Source: Chryseobacterium sp. JV274
GTDB taxonomy: Bacteria > Bacteroidota > Bacteroidia > Flavobacteriales > Weeksellaceae
Direction: 5' to 3'
DNA: 64,000 nucleotides
Assembly (NCBI RefSeq): GCF_903969135.1
Contig: NZ_LR824569.1
Span: 3,803,001 to 3,867,000, forward strand
The first letter of the stretch is position 1; each line of letters opens with the position of its first letter. The translations under genes and the position numbers were made by a program. Positions 16,896-26,050 of this stretch are shown here, piece by piece. The notes below the pieces were generated by a model. The model searched no databases, was not told where the DNA came from, and saw only the letters and a program-made list of their open reading frames with translations.

Positions 16896-18077
16896 ATGAG
16901 CATTCTACAAAAAGCTAAAAATTATGTTGAAATCTTATTCAAAGATAAGTTATCTTCAGTATATTTTTATCATAATTTTATCCATACTGCCTATACGGTC
17001 AATAAGGCTGAGGAAATCATGAAAAATACTCCTGTCTCTCAAGAGGATCAGGAGAAAGTACTCGTAGCATTATGGTTTCATGATACCGGGTATATAGAAT
17101 GTGCACTGAACCATGAAGAGAGGAGTGTGGAAGTAATGAAAGCCTTTTTACAGGAGGAAAATTATCCAGAAAATTATATCGCGGATGTTGAAAAACTGAT
17201 TCTGGCTACGAAAATACATTATGAACCTCAGAATTTACTGGAAAAAATTGTAAAAGATGCGGATTTCAGTCATTTTGCAGGTCATGATTATAACGATATT
17301 TCTGATGCTTTGAGAAAAGAATGGGAGCTGACGAATGTAAGATGTTTCTCTAATGAAGAATGGAATGCCGGAAATCTGGATATGCTGAAAAATAAGCATA
17401 CTTTTTATACAGATTATGCAAAAGAAAACTGGGAACCTCTAAAAAAGAAGAACATTAAAAAGATCGAAAAGAAGCTGGAAAAAGAAGAAGAGAAGAAAGA
17501 GGAAAAAAAGGAGAAGGAAAATTCAGAAGGTAAAAAGGATAAAGAAAAATCTGACAGAAGTGTAGATACGTTGTTCAGAGTAACGCTTAATAACCACACA
17601 AGACTGAGTGATATTGCAGACAGCAAAGCCAATATCCTTTTATCTGTAAATGCCGTGATTATTTCGGTTTGTCTTTCTGTACTGGTTCCCAAGCTGGATA
17701 CCCCAAAGAATGCCCATCTGATCCTTCCGAGTTTCATTTTGTTGCTATCTAGTGTGCTAACGATTGTTTTTGCGATATTATCTACCAAACCTAATGTTAC
17801 CAAAACAACCTTCACTGCTAACGATATTATCAATAGAAAAGTAAATCTGCTTTTCTTTGGAAATTTTCACCAAATGCAATTTGATGATTACCACAATGCC
17901 ATGAAAGATCTGATCAAAGACAGAGATTATATTTATGATTCTATGGTAAAAGACCTGTATTATCTTGGAAAGGTTCTTGATCGGAAATATAAGCTTTTAT
18001 CTATCACTTATAAGGTCTTTATGGCGGGGATTATTATTTCTGTTCTGTCTTTTGGAGTAGCATTTCTTAGTCTTTAA
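16896..18077 (+). CDS. HD phosphohydrolase fused to Pycsar-type membrane effector domain (DUF5706)
   Basis: A two-domain protein of 393 aa. The N-terminal ~170 residues are an HD domain: H30 in FIHTAY, H62-D63 in WFHDTGY, NHEERS and a later Asp in KDADFSHF. A highly charged Lys/Glu linker spans ~180-220. The C-terminus, from RVTLNNHTRLSDIADSKANI onward, has two transmembrane segments (~245-265, ~277-297) and a third at the end (~374-392), the layout of the PycTM/DUF5706 effector. In Pycsar such effectors respond to cCMP or cUMP made by a nearby cyclase; none is encoded here. It is 19 bp before the bestrophin gene, so the two form an operon. Confidence 0.85.
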   Translation: MSILQKAKNYVEILFKDKLSSVYFYHNFIHTAYTVNKAEEIMKNTPVSQEDQEKVLVALWFHDTGYIECALNHEERSVEVMKAFLQEENYPENYIADVEKLILATKIHYEPQNLLEKIVKDADFSHFAGHDYNDISDALRKEWELTNVRCFSNEEWNAGNLDMLKNKHTFYTDYAKENWEPLKKKNIKKIEKKLEKEEEKKEEKKEKENSEGKKDKEKSDRSVDTLFRVTLNNHTRLSDIADSKANILLSVNAVIISVCLSVLVPKLDTPKNAHLILPSFILLLSSVLTIVFAILSTKPNVTKTTFTANDIINRKVNLLFFGNFHQMQFDDYHNAMKDLIKDRDYIYDSMVKDLYYLGKVLDRKYKLLSITYKVFMAGIIISVLSFGVAFLSL

Positions 18078-18096
18078 TTAAACAACAAATACACAA

Positions 18097-19020
18097 ATGA
18101 TAGTAAGACAGCGTACAAATTGGCTGAAAATGTTATTTATATGGAGAGGCTCTGTATTAAAGAAAATTGTTGTTCAGCTAAGCATTATCACGCTGTTTTC
18201 CCTGGCTATCTATATTTTCAAAGGAAGAATCTTTGATTATAAAGTACATCTGAATCCTACGATTTTTACATTGATAGGGCTGGCTCTTGCTATATTTATG
18301 GGGTTCTGTAATTCTGCGAGCTATGATCGTTTCTGGGAAGGGCGGAAGCTTTGGGGACTTCTTGTTATTGAAACCAGATCTTTGACGAGACAGATTTTAT
18401 CGTTAGTGAACGATTCTTCTCCCGAAGCTAAAGATGAAAAAGAGAAAATCATTAAGCTTATCTCCGCATTTTCCTGGTCGCTGAATTTTCAACTGAGAGA
18501 TAAATCCGGAACAGAACATCTTGAAGGGCTTCTTTCTCCTGAACAACTGGAAGAGGTGAAGGATAAAAAATTTATTCCAAGTATTATTCTGGGATTTATT
18601 GCAGACTGGCTGAACGAACAGAATAAAAAAGGAAATATTGATACCATTGTAATGACTGCCATGGATCATCAGTTGAATCAGTTTTCTAATATTTCCGGTG
18701 GTTGTGAGAGAATTTACAATACTCCGTTACCCTTTGCTTACAGTGTTCTTCTGCATCGTACTGTATATCTGTACTGCTTCTGGCTTCCTTTCGGACTGGT
18801 AGATTCCCTGGGGTGGATGATGCCTATGATTGTTCTGTTAATCAGTTATACCTTTATTGCTCTTGATGCCATTATTCAGGAGATTGGTGAGCCTTTTGGT
18901 GAGGAAGAAAATGACCTTGCGCTGAACAGTATCTGCCGTACGATTGAATTTTCTATTTTTGAACAGGCGGGAATTCCTCAAGGTGAATTGAAGAAGCCGG
19001 ATACTTACTTTATAGATTAA
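18097..19020 (+). CDS. Bestrophin-family (UPF0187) ion channel protein
   Basis: A 307-aa membrane protein. It starts VRQRTNWLKMLFIWRGSVLKKI, has membrane segments near residues 25-45 and 50-65, the conserved FCNSASYDRFWEGRKLWG motif, a second pair near 205-250, and PFGEEENDLALNSICRTIE near the end. Bacterial bestrophins form pentameric ion channels, mostly cation-selective, in the inner membrane. Operon with the HD/PycTM protein. It ends 7 bp from the convergent GAF gene. Confidence 0.9.
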   Translation: MIVRQRTNWLKMLFIWRGSVLKKIVVQLSIITLFSLAIYIFKGRIFDYKVHLNPTIFTLIGLALAIFMGFCNSASYDRFWEGRKLWGLLVIETRSLTRQILSLVNDSSPEAKDEKEKIIKLISAFSWSLNFQLRDKSGTEHLEGLLSPEQLEEVKDKKFIPSIILGFIADWLNEQNKKGNIDTIVMTAMDHQLNQFSNISGGCERIYNTPLPFAYSVLLHRTVYLYCFWLPFGLVDSLGWMMPMIVLLISYTFIALDAIIQEIGEPFGEEENDLALNSICRTIEFSIFEQAGIPQGELKKPDTYFID

Positions 19021-19027
19021 ATAACTT

Positions 19028-21340
19028 CTATTCCTGTGGAAGTGTAAAAGAAACTCTCAGTGCCAGCAATCCTGTAATTCCCTGAAGATCTTCAACCCTT
19101 AAGAATTCTATATCATTTTGTAGTACTCCTTTCTTCTGGAGTTTGGAAATGTAGTCGAGGTATTCTTTCTGATTTTCCATTCCGAAATAGACGATGGTGA
19201 TCTTTCCAGGAGCGGTGATGCGTTCTGAAGAATCTTTCACATGGGCTTTATCCAAGCGTTTTTTGATAATTTCGTAATAGGAATTGTAAGCTCCGTCTAC
19301 ATCAAAACGTTTTTCATCCATTCTGAAACGGATGTCTATTTTTTCATTATAGACAAAGATCAGTGAGGCGATATCCAGCTGTACGGGAAGATATTTTTTG
19401 AATGAGTGAAATTCAAGTTCCATTTTACAGATAGTTTTCAGCTGCCAGTATCTCAGTTTGTGAACAACTTTTGAAGTATAATGAAGCTCAGGTGCGATGG
19501 TGGTGCCAATGTAAAGGTTATGCTCTACACCATCAGACTTAAATCTTTCATAGTAGTGTGGGAAAATTTCCTGTGCTTTTATCTGAGTTTCGTCCAGCAT
19601 ATCTGCCAGTTTTCGGTTCACCAGAGTGATAGAATCATCCAGATTTTTTCTGTGGTGATAAAAAAGGTCAGTTGGCGTAAAGATGTGTGAAAAATAGTCT
19701 TTGATCTTCGCCTTTATTTCCCTTGAGGTTCTTATTTCCAGCTTCCCTTGTAAAAAAGGATGAATTTCTTCCCTTAATAATCGTTGAAAGCGTTGTTCTG
19801 TATCAGCTTTGATCTCATTGTTGAGTTCATTTTCAAATACATCCAGTGCCAGCAAAAATTTTTCTGAATCGGAATTGGTGAGTATAAAAATCTCATTCAA
19901 CCATTCAATCTGCTGATTAAGATCCTGAAGCATCAGGTTATAACGCTTTTCCGAAGAAGAACGGATATCCGAAACACCAAACAGCGGAGTAAGGTTTTTG
20001 AAAGCAATCTGCTTTAAGGTGTATATTTTCTTACCGAGCGATGCGGTGAAATATTTTTCGGCTTCATTTCTGAATTTCCACACCACACTGTCGTGGATGG
20101 TTGTATATTCACGCTGGATAATAGCTTCTATCTGATAGTTTTTCTCAAAGTAGAATCTGTTCAGAGAGAAAAGAACCATATCAGTGAAAAACTCCAGTTT
20201 TTTAAGTTTTAAACCATTAAAACTTCCGGCAATAGGAGAGGTAAACTCCATAATCGCAAGGAGTTCACCGTCTTTCATGATAGGAATTACCATGAAACTG
20301 TTGACATTATTGTCCTTTAAAATACTGAAGGAAGGGAGTTGTTTTACACTTTCCTCCAGGTTGTTTACATTGGAAACAACTACAGGCTTTGAATTATGAT
20401 TTAAATTATTAAATGTACTCTTACGGGTATCTTCATCAAAAGCATTAATCCAGAAATCCAGAATATGATTTGTAAGAAGACTCTCATAAATTGGGAGTTT
20501 ATCCAGTTTCTGTTCTTTTTTATTAAAAGTCATCAGCCCGAAACTCAATTCCGAAACATCAAAATAGGATTTGAAAATTTCAGTCAGATTTTCATTAGGA
20601 TTCAAATTTTCAGGATCAATCTCTATCATGCTTGATTTCAGATCAGAAAGTGCCACTTCCGAGGTACAGTCTACTAATGAAATGATAGTGAAACCTTTTA
20701 ATATCCATGATTCTGAAGGGAAATACTTTTTCCACAACTTAAAATCATCCAGGTTTTCCAAAAGCATATCCAGCACATCATCAGATGGGATTTTAGCATC
20801 TTCTGTGGGGATAATTTCGGTAAAATCTGAATTGACCGTAATCTTATAATGTTTCATGATTCCCTGTTTATTGGGAATATCATAATAGAACGGAATAGTG
20901 CTTTTAATATCTTTTTTGAAGTAGCTCTGAAGAATCAGGCAGCAGCAGAATACATAGAACTCATTGTCTGTAATGTTTCTGAGCTCTATTTCAAAGTCTT
21001 GTCCGGCATCTTTAAGAATATCTTTAAACCTTTCGGTATAATTGAATGTGATATTGGAAAGAGGAATACTCGCTGCTTTTATTTCATTTCTGGTAAGACC
21101 TGTTGGGAAAAGATCTGCAAGAAGCAGTCTGATGAGGTCTTCATGCTGTTCGAGAAAAGCGGTGTCCTGAAAACCTTCTCTAAGCTCTTTATAATTTCTG
21201 GTGCTCTCGATCAATGATTCTGCATAGTTGACTCTATACTCTAATCTGTCATTATACCGGATATGTTCCAGAACATCCAAATATTTTTTGAATGATATAT
21301 AAACCTGAAAAGGAGAGTCTTTTTTATAGAGATTAGCCAA
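19028..21340 (-). CDS. GAF-domain protein, large cytoplasmic
   Basis: A 770-aa soluble protein without signal or membrane segments. A GAF-like domain lies around 300-420 (PVVVSNVNNLEE, SFMVIPIMKDGELLAIMEFTS). Long helical stretches flank it, and the C-terminus (~620-770) is a separate mixed domain. No kinase, cyclase or DNA-binding motif is evident. The start is TTG; no in-frame ATG is near and the N-terminus MANLYKKDSPFQVYISF reads well. It is convergent with bestrophin. A signalling role is inferred from the GAF domain only. Confidence 0.75.
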   Translation of the reverse strand: MANLYKKDSPFQVYISFKKYLDVLEHIRYNDRLEYRVNYAESLIESTRNYKELREGFQDTAFLEQHEDLIRLLLADLFPTGLTRNEIKAASIPLSNITFNYTERFKDILKDAGQDFEIELRNITDNEFYVFCCCLILQSYFKKDIKSTIPFYYDIPNKQGIMKHYKITVNSDFTEIIPTEDAKIPSDDVLDMLLENLDDFKLWKKYFPSESWILKGFTIISLVDCTSEVALSDLKSSMIEIDPENLNPNENLTEIFKSYFDVSELSFGLMTFNKKEQKLDKLPIYESLLTNHILDFWINAFDEDTRKSTFNNLNHNSKPVVVSNVNNLEESVKQLPSFSILKDNNVNSFMVIPIMKDGELLAIMEFTSPIAGSFNGLKLKKLEFFTDMVLFSLNRFYFEKNYQIEAIIQREYTTIHDSVVWKFRNEAEKYFTASLGKKIYTLKQIAFKNLTPLFGVSDIRSSSEKRYNLMLQDLNQQIEWLNEIFILTNSDSEKFLLALDVFENELNNEIKADTEQRFQRLLREEIHPFLQGKLEIRTSREIKAKIKDYFSHIFTPTDLFYHHRKNLDDSITLVNRKLADMLDETQIKAQEIFPHYYERFKSDGVEHNLYIGTTIAPELHYTSKVVHKLRYWQLKTICKMELEFHSFKKYLPVQLDIASLIFVYNEKIDIRFRMDEKRFDVDGAYNSYYEIIKKRLDKAHVKDSSERITAPGKITIVYFGMENQKEYLDYISKLQKKGVLQNDIEFLRVEDLQGITGLLALRVSFTLPQE

Positions 21341-21501
21341 GAGCTGAAATTTAAAGTAAAGTTATGAAAAAAACACTATTTACAAATGTGTTTTGAATGG
21401 GTATAAATGATGATTCCCTTCTTTTTTGTTTAGGTTTCTGTAAATGTTTTTATTTTGAGTCATTTAGAAAGCGCAGATAGATGTTTTTTTAGAATTTGAA
21501 A

Positions 21502-21531
21502 AAAGTTGTCCTAATTATTCAGGACAACTTT
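21502..21531 (-). terminator. Rho-independent terminator of the TonB receptor gene
   Basis: An 11-bp stem AAAGTTGTCCT / AGGACAACTTT with an 8-nt loop. On the minus strand it is followed by a T run, 22 bp after the receptor stop codon. Confidence 0.85.
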
Positions 21532-21553
21532 AGTATTTAAAAATATATGAATG

Positions 21554-24019
21554 TTAGAATTTAATATTATATCCCATTATAAACTGTGTTCCAAAAATGC
21601 TGAAATGCTGGGCATCATAGCTGGACTGCTGATATCTTCCGTTGAAGGTAACGGTATTATAAACTTCATCATACGCTGTATTTGCCGGTAGATTCCGCAG
21701 TTCCCATTTAGGCAGAACATTAAAGACATTCAGAATACCGAAGTTAATGGTATTTTTGCTGTTGATATTGTAGTTGATGGTAATATCCGTAGTAATTCTT
21801 GGTCTGAATCCCAGATAGGATTGTGATTCGGCATTAGGATCATTCCAGGCCAGATTAGCTCCCGGCATACCGCTGTTCGCATAAGTAGCTTTTCCAAACA
21901 AAGTATTGTTGAGTGATATATTCCATTTTTGAATGGTATAATCTATACCGAGAACAGCTTTTAAAGCTGGTCTGGAAGTGGTGGCTAATGCTTCCTCGGT
22001 TCTGTTAAAAGGAGCAGAAAGGTTAAGCCCGTTCAGCTTGTCTGAATTCTCCGTTATTTTAGAATGATTCATATTCAGGGCAAGATTAAAGGCAAGTTTG
22101 CCTTTGGCCAGATCTATATTTCTATAATTGGCGACAAGGTCCAGACCTATAGTTCTTGTGTCTACACCATTGATGAAAAAACTTGCGGCGTTCACATTGG
22201 TAATTCCTATATTGTTTAAAGGATCTAAAATTGTAGTTTTATCACTCATTCTGGAGCTTAGTAAGATTCTGTCATACACATTGATCAGATATCCGTCGAT
22301 GGTAATAGAAAAATTTTTATTGGGCTGGATTCCCAGTCCTAAGGTAAAATTAAGGGATTTTTCAGCATCTAAATTGGGGATTCCTACTGCTTTAGCTTCT
22401 TTACCTACATTATTAAACAGACCCTCTGTAACGATATTACCGTTAGCAAAAACATTCTGAATAGTAGAAAGATATACCTGTTGAAGAGTAGGAGCGCGGA
22501 ACCCTGTAGAAACAGATCCTCTGGCGATCAGTTTTTTTCCCATGATGTTTTGTCTTGCACTGAGTTTCCAAACCAATGAGTTTCCAAAATCGCTGTAATT
22601 TTCAAAACGTGCAGTGGCATTAAATGTTGTGGCCTCGGAAATATCAAAGGCTGCATCTGCATAGACGCCAATATTATACCTTGAAAAAATTCCGGAATTT
22701 TCTGGTGATGATCCCGGAAAAGAAATGGATCCTGTTTGATAATAAGAAGCAGGATCTCCAGTGTAGATTTCATATTCCTCTTTTCTTGCTTCAGAACCGA
22801 ATGCCAATGCAATATGTTCTGATAATCTTTTGGAAACATCAATATTCCCGATAATATTATTAAATCTGAAACCACCGGGCCTAAAATTAATAGGACTGGA
22901 TGCTCCTAATGCTGCATTAAAGGTATTTCCTACTGTATATAAAATTTTATTTCCCCCAAAAGTTGCGCTCAGGTCTATATTCCATTCGCTTTCTGTTTTG
23001 GTTTTGTATCCCAGTGTGGCTCCGTAATCGGTAAGGTCTCCAATAAATGTAGGCGTAAAGCCGTCGGGTGAATTCAGAACATTGGCGGGATTTACCCAAT
23101 AAGGTGTTCTGTGATTGGCAAAACTGCTTACCTTTTTGGTGGCAAATGAAGCATTTGCATACAGGCTGGAGCGGTCAGATACCGGTATGGAAGTATTTAT
23201 CAAAAAACTTATGCTGTTCTTTTTGGGGTATGCATTTTTATTTTGAGCATCAGGATATTTGGCTAAATAAGCATCCACATCACTTTGACTGGCTCCAAAT
23301 GTTTGTGCATCCCAGTAAGCATTTACCTTTCCGTTTCTGTAGGCATAATCATTATTCTGGAGATTGGTGGAAAATGTAAGAAAGCCTCCGTTCTTAAATG
23401 TAGAGCCAGTGATCAAATTAAAATTTTGAGAAAAGCCGTCTCCTTTTGAGTACAGCCCCAGATTTGCACTGGCTTCTGTAAAGTTTATTTTATCTTTTAA
23501 TATGATATTGATAACTCCGGCAATTGCGTCAGAACCATATTGGGCAGAAGCTCCGTCTCTCAGGATTTCTATTTTTTTGATGGCAATAGACGGAATAGAT
23601 GATAAATCAGCTCCCGTTTCTCCTTTTCCAATTGTATTCTGAGTGAAGATGAGAGAAGACTGATTCTTTCTTTTTCCATTAATCAAAACTAATGTTCTTG
23701 ATGATCCCATATTCCTGATTTCAAAAGGATCCAGCAATGAAGTAGCATCCTGCACTGCGGCGCTGGTAGAATTAAAGGATGGAATCCTGTACTGTAGTGC
23801 TTGTCCTACAGAACTATGGCCGGACGATTGAATGATAGCTGCATCTATATTATCAATAGGTAGAGGAGTGGAGATACTCGATCTTGGAGCAGTTCTGGTG
23901 CCGACCATCACTACTTCGTCCAGCTTTTTCGCGGTTACTGAATCTTTTTCCTGTGCTTGTGCCAAGCCTATTGAGCATAATAGAAATGCGGCAGCGGCAT
24001 TGTTGTTGATCTTCATCAT
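21554..24019 (-). CDS. TonB-dependent receptor
   Basis: An outer-membrane active transporter of 821 aa from the ATG at 24019; a TTG at 24055 is less likely. The signal peptide ends LAQAQ. The TonB box region reads KKLDEVVMVGTR, followed by a plug domain with FEIRNMGSSRTLVLINGKR and VEILRDGASAQYGSDAIAGVINI (written here in two parts of the plug: KKIEILRDGA and QYGSDAIAGVIN). A 22-strand barrel follows with GTQFIMGYNIKF at the end. No SusD partner or Fur-type box is seen, so the substrate is unknown. Confidence 0.92.
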   Translation of the reverse strand: MMKINNNAAAAFLLCSIGLAQAQEKDSVTAKKLDEVVMVGTRTAPRSSISTPLPIDNIDAAIIQSSGHSSVGQALQYRIPSFNSTSAAVQDATSLLDPFEIRNMGSSRTLVLINGKRKNQSSLIFTQNTIGKGETGADLSSIPSIAIKKIEILRDGASAQYGSDAIAGVINIILKDKINFTEASANLGLYSKGDGFSQNFNLITGSTFKNGGFLTFSTNLQNNDYAYRNGKVNAYWDAQTFGASQSDVDAYLAKYPDAQNKNAYPKKNSISFLINTSIPVSDRSSLYANASFATKKVSSFANHRTPYWVNPANVLNSPDGFTPTFIGDLTDYGATLGYKTKTESEWNIDLSATFGGNKILYTVGNTFNAALGASSPINFRPGGFRFNNIIGNIDVSKRLSEHIALAFGSEARKEEYEIYTGDPASYYQTGSISFPGSSPENSGIFSRYNIGVYADAAFDISEATTFNATARFENYSDFGNSLVWKLSARQNIMGKKLIARGSVSTGFRAPTLQQVYLSTIQNVFANGNIVTEGLFNNVGKEAKAVGIPNLDAEKSLNFTLGLGIQPNKNFSITIDGYLINVYDRILLSSRMSDKTTILDPLNNIGITNVNAASFFINGVDTRTIGLDLVANYRNIDLAKGKLAFNLALNMNHSKITENSDKLNGLNLSAPFNRTEEALATTSRPALKAVLGIDYTIQKWNISLNNTLFGKATYANSGMPGANLAWNDPNAESQSYLGFRPRITTDITINYNINSKNTINFGILNVFNVLPKWELRNLPANTAYDEVYNTVTFNGRYQQSSYDAQHFSIFGTQFIMGYNIKF

Positions 24020-24057
24020 TTCAAGTTTTTTAATTGTATTTTGTTGTAAATTCAAAA

Positions 24058-24065
24058 CAAATGTA
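24058..24065 (-). promoter_or_regulatory. -7 promoter element of the TonB receptor
   Basis: The plus strand reads CAAATGTA, that is TACATTTG on the coding strand, about 38 bp before the ATG. It fits the Bacteroidota -7 motif and supports the ATG start. Confidence 0.45.
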
Positions 24066-24330
24066 TTGATTGTAGTATTGTTTTTTATGTTTTGTTTTAA
24101 CTTTTTTTAATACAATATTTTTATTGAAATTTAATAATTGTTATTTTATTTTAAATGTAAATGAAATAAAAATATATAATTGATAATTTTTATATTTTTA
24201 GTGTTCATTGCTTAATTTTTTTTACAATGCGTAGCATAGTAATTTTTTTGAAATATATTGAAATAGTTAATGTATTGGATAGTTAAAATGCATGTTTTGC
24301 ATACAATAAAGATATAGGTACCAAATAAAT
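24066..24330. other. AT-rich spacer without a recognised gene
   Basis: About 265 bp of very AT-rich DNA upstream of the receptor promoter. I see no open reading frame, RNA or repeat in it. It may hold further regulatory sites for the receptor. Confidence 0.6.
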
Positions 24331-24360
24331 AAAACCTTCCAGAGTCAGCTGGAAGGTTTT
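24331..24360 (-). terminator. Hairpin terminator beyond the nuoN relic
   Basis: A 12-bp stem AAAACCTTCCAG / CTGGAAGGTTTT with a 6-nt loop, 22 bp downstream of the relic's stop codon. The nuoN gene proper also has a hairpin in the same relative position (26001-26030), though with a different stem sequence. Confidence 0.8.
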
Positions 24361-24382
24361 ATATTGATTCCTTATAAATTGT

Positions 24383-24490
24383 TTACAATCCGAACATATT
24401 CGCAAAGAAATCAGGGAAGATTTCCAGAATGATAATCAAAGTAATGACAACTACTGTAATGACGTCGTAAGTAAGGGTTACCTCTTCTCA
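24383..24490 (-). pseudogene. Decayed duplicate of the nuoN 3' end
   Basis: Reading the minus strand, this stretch encodes EEVTLTYDVITVVVITL followed by IIILEIFPDFFANMFGL and a stop codon. It aligns without gaps to the last ~34 residues of NuoN at 26051-26155 (EKVTLTYNIIAV... FPDLFARMFGL); I count 23 identical of 34. A stop codon lies just upstream, so it is not part of a larger frame. It is a relic left by duplication or by insertion of foreign DNA at the nuoN end. Confidence 0.85.
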
Positions 24491-24499
24491 TAATTTATA

Positions 24500-25874
24500 T
24501 TACCTATTAATAAACGTTATAGCTTTTTGAATAAGAGGATCATCTCCTTTACGGATCGACTGTAAGGTTGGTTTGACCTGAATATCAATAGAAATACCTG
24601 TTCTCTGGGTACCTTTTCCATTCGGGTAATATATTCCCAATCCACTTATGGCGGTCATTATTCCGCCTGGAAGAGGTATCTCACAAAGATCTCCGTCTGT
24701 GCCGGCTGTTTGTGAACCAATTACAGCAGATTTGAGAGCTGTTCGTAAAACCAACGTAAGAAATTCTGATGCACTTTGTATGGTTTCATCCACTAAAATA
24801 GCTATTTTACCTTTGTAATAATTGCTGTTTGCTTTTCCAATTTTTGCGTTTCCGCTCATCTCAAATTTTCCCAGATGCTGCAATGATGTTGCTGTAAATT
24901 TTGCAAATTCTTTGGAGGTAGGAAAAAAATAATCAGAAATTATGGAGGTTGAAAATTCTTTAGGATAGCATCGGAGATCAATGATAATTCCTTTTTTATT
25001 CATAAATTTTTTCATGACCGTCTGGATCTCATCTTTCGTGATAACAGCAGGATAAATATAACCGATATTCTGATCAAATTCTTTATAAATAGGAAGTTCA
25101 TCCTTGGTATGGACTAGCTTTGGAATATAGTTTTTTAAAACACTGTCCCAATTCTTTCCTATGATGTCTTTGTAGGGGAAAAAGTAATTGATACTTCTGA
25201 ACTGTGATACTTCAGATATCCCCAGTTTTTTCCAAGCTGATACAGATTATTGATTTGTTGGTTATTGAGACTGTCTATTCTGAACTGAGAATCCAGAAAG
25301 AATTCATCAGGTGATTGGGAGAGATTCTGGGAGGATAAGTCTCCAACATTTTTTCCATCTATATAAAGTTTAAAACTGTCAAACCAGACTTTTCCTTTCC
25401 CTTTAAGGAATCCTCCAATTATAATTTTATCTGTGTCTTTAGGAATTACAACGTTGATTGTATATTTTTTCCAATCTGCTGCCCCTTGAATGTTTTCTGT
25501 TTTTACGTTTTTAGATTCAAGTTGAATTTCCTGTTGATCTTCAAAAGTTATAAACAAGCCTGCAGAGTTTTCCACATTTTCTGTTTTGATATAGCCTGCC
25601 AGCGTTACTTCTTTTCCTCGGTAGCTGTTGACAAGAATGTATGCGATTCCTCCTGTACGTTCTGTCGTGTCAGATTGAACGCTTACAGATTTTTCCCTGA
25701 ATGAGATAGGATTGATTCTATTTTTACCTTGTTGTTTCCCCTGCTGAACCAGCCGTCGGGTAACGGATTATTTCCTGTTCTTGATTCAAATCCGAAATTA
25801 TAATCTTTACTATTTTGAGAGTAACCGCTGATTGATAATAGCGCAAAAAATATGATGCAAAAAATGTTTTTCAT
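24500..25874 (-). pseudogene. S41-family peptidase pseudogene, two frameshifts
   Basis: Three consecutive open frames encode one secreted S41 (C-terminal-processing-like) peptidase. The first has a signal peptide (CIIFFALLSISGYSQ) and NPLPDGWFSRGN. The frame breaks at about 25690 in a short A run (GGGAAAAATCTG). The second continues with a beta-rich region to about 25190, where it breaks again, just before INYFFPYKDIIGKNW, typical of S41. The last frame carries GIIIDLRCYP, the catalytic-Ser region QSASEFLTLVLR and GSQTAGTDGD. A TATATTTG -7 element reads on this strand at 25952-25959. The gene sits between nuoN and the nuoN relic. Sequencing error is possible but two breaks make decay more likely. 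Confidence 0.82.
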
Positions 25875-26000
25875 ATTCAATTAAAAGAGGGAGGATAAAT
25901 TTGACAGAGGTAAAAGTTAAAAGTATGCGGAGTTTCCTGGTTTTGTTTTTTCAAATATAAGCTTTTGTTTTTATCCGGATATGACCACTGTTTTATAATA

Positions 26001-26030
26001 AAAAAGCACAACTGAATAGCTGTGCTTTTT
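26001..26030 (-). terminator. Terminator of the nuo operon
   Basis: A 10-bp stem AAAAAGCACA / TGTGCTTTTT with a 10-nt loop, 21 bp after the nuoN stop. A T-rich run follows on the minus strand. Confidence 0.85.
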
Positions 26031-26050
26031 TATATTGTATAATTCAGATT

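Noticed and set aside
17414-17833. 139-codon frame antisense to the HD/PycTM gene
   Set aside because: Ser/Phe-rich sequence arises from the Lys/Glu linker read on the other strand; not a gene.
22528-22875. 115-codon frame inside the TonB receptor
   Set aside because: Out-of-frame shadow on the same strand; the receptor frame is clearly the coding one.
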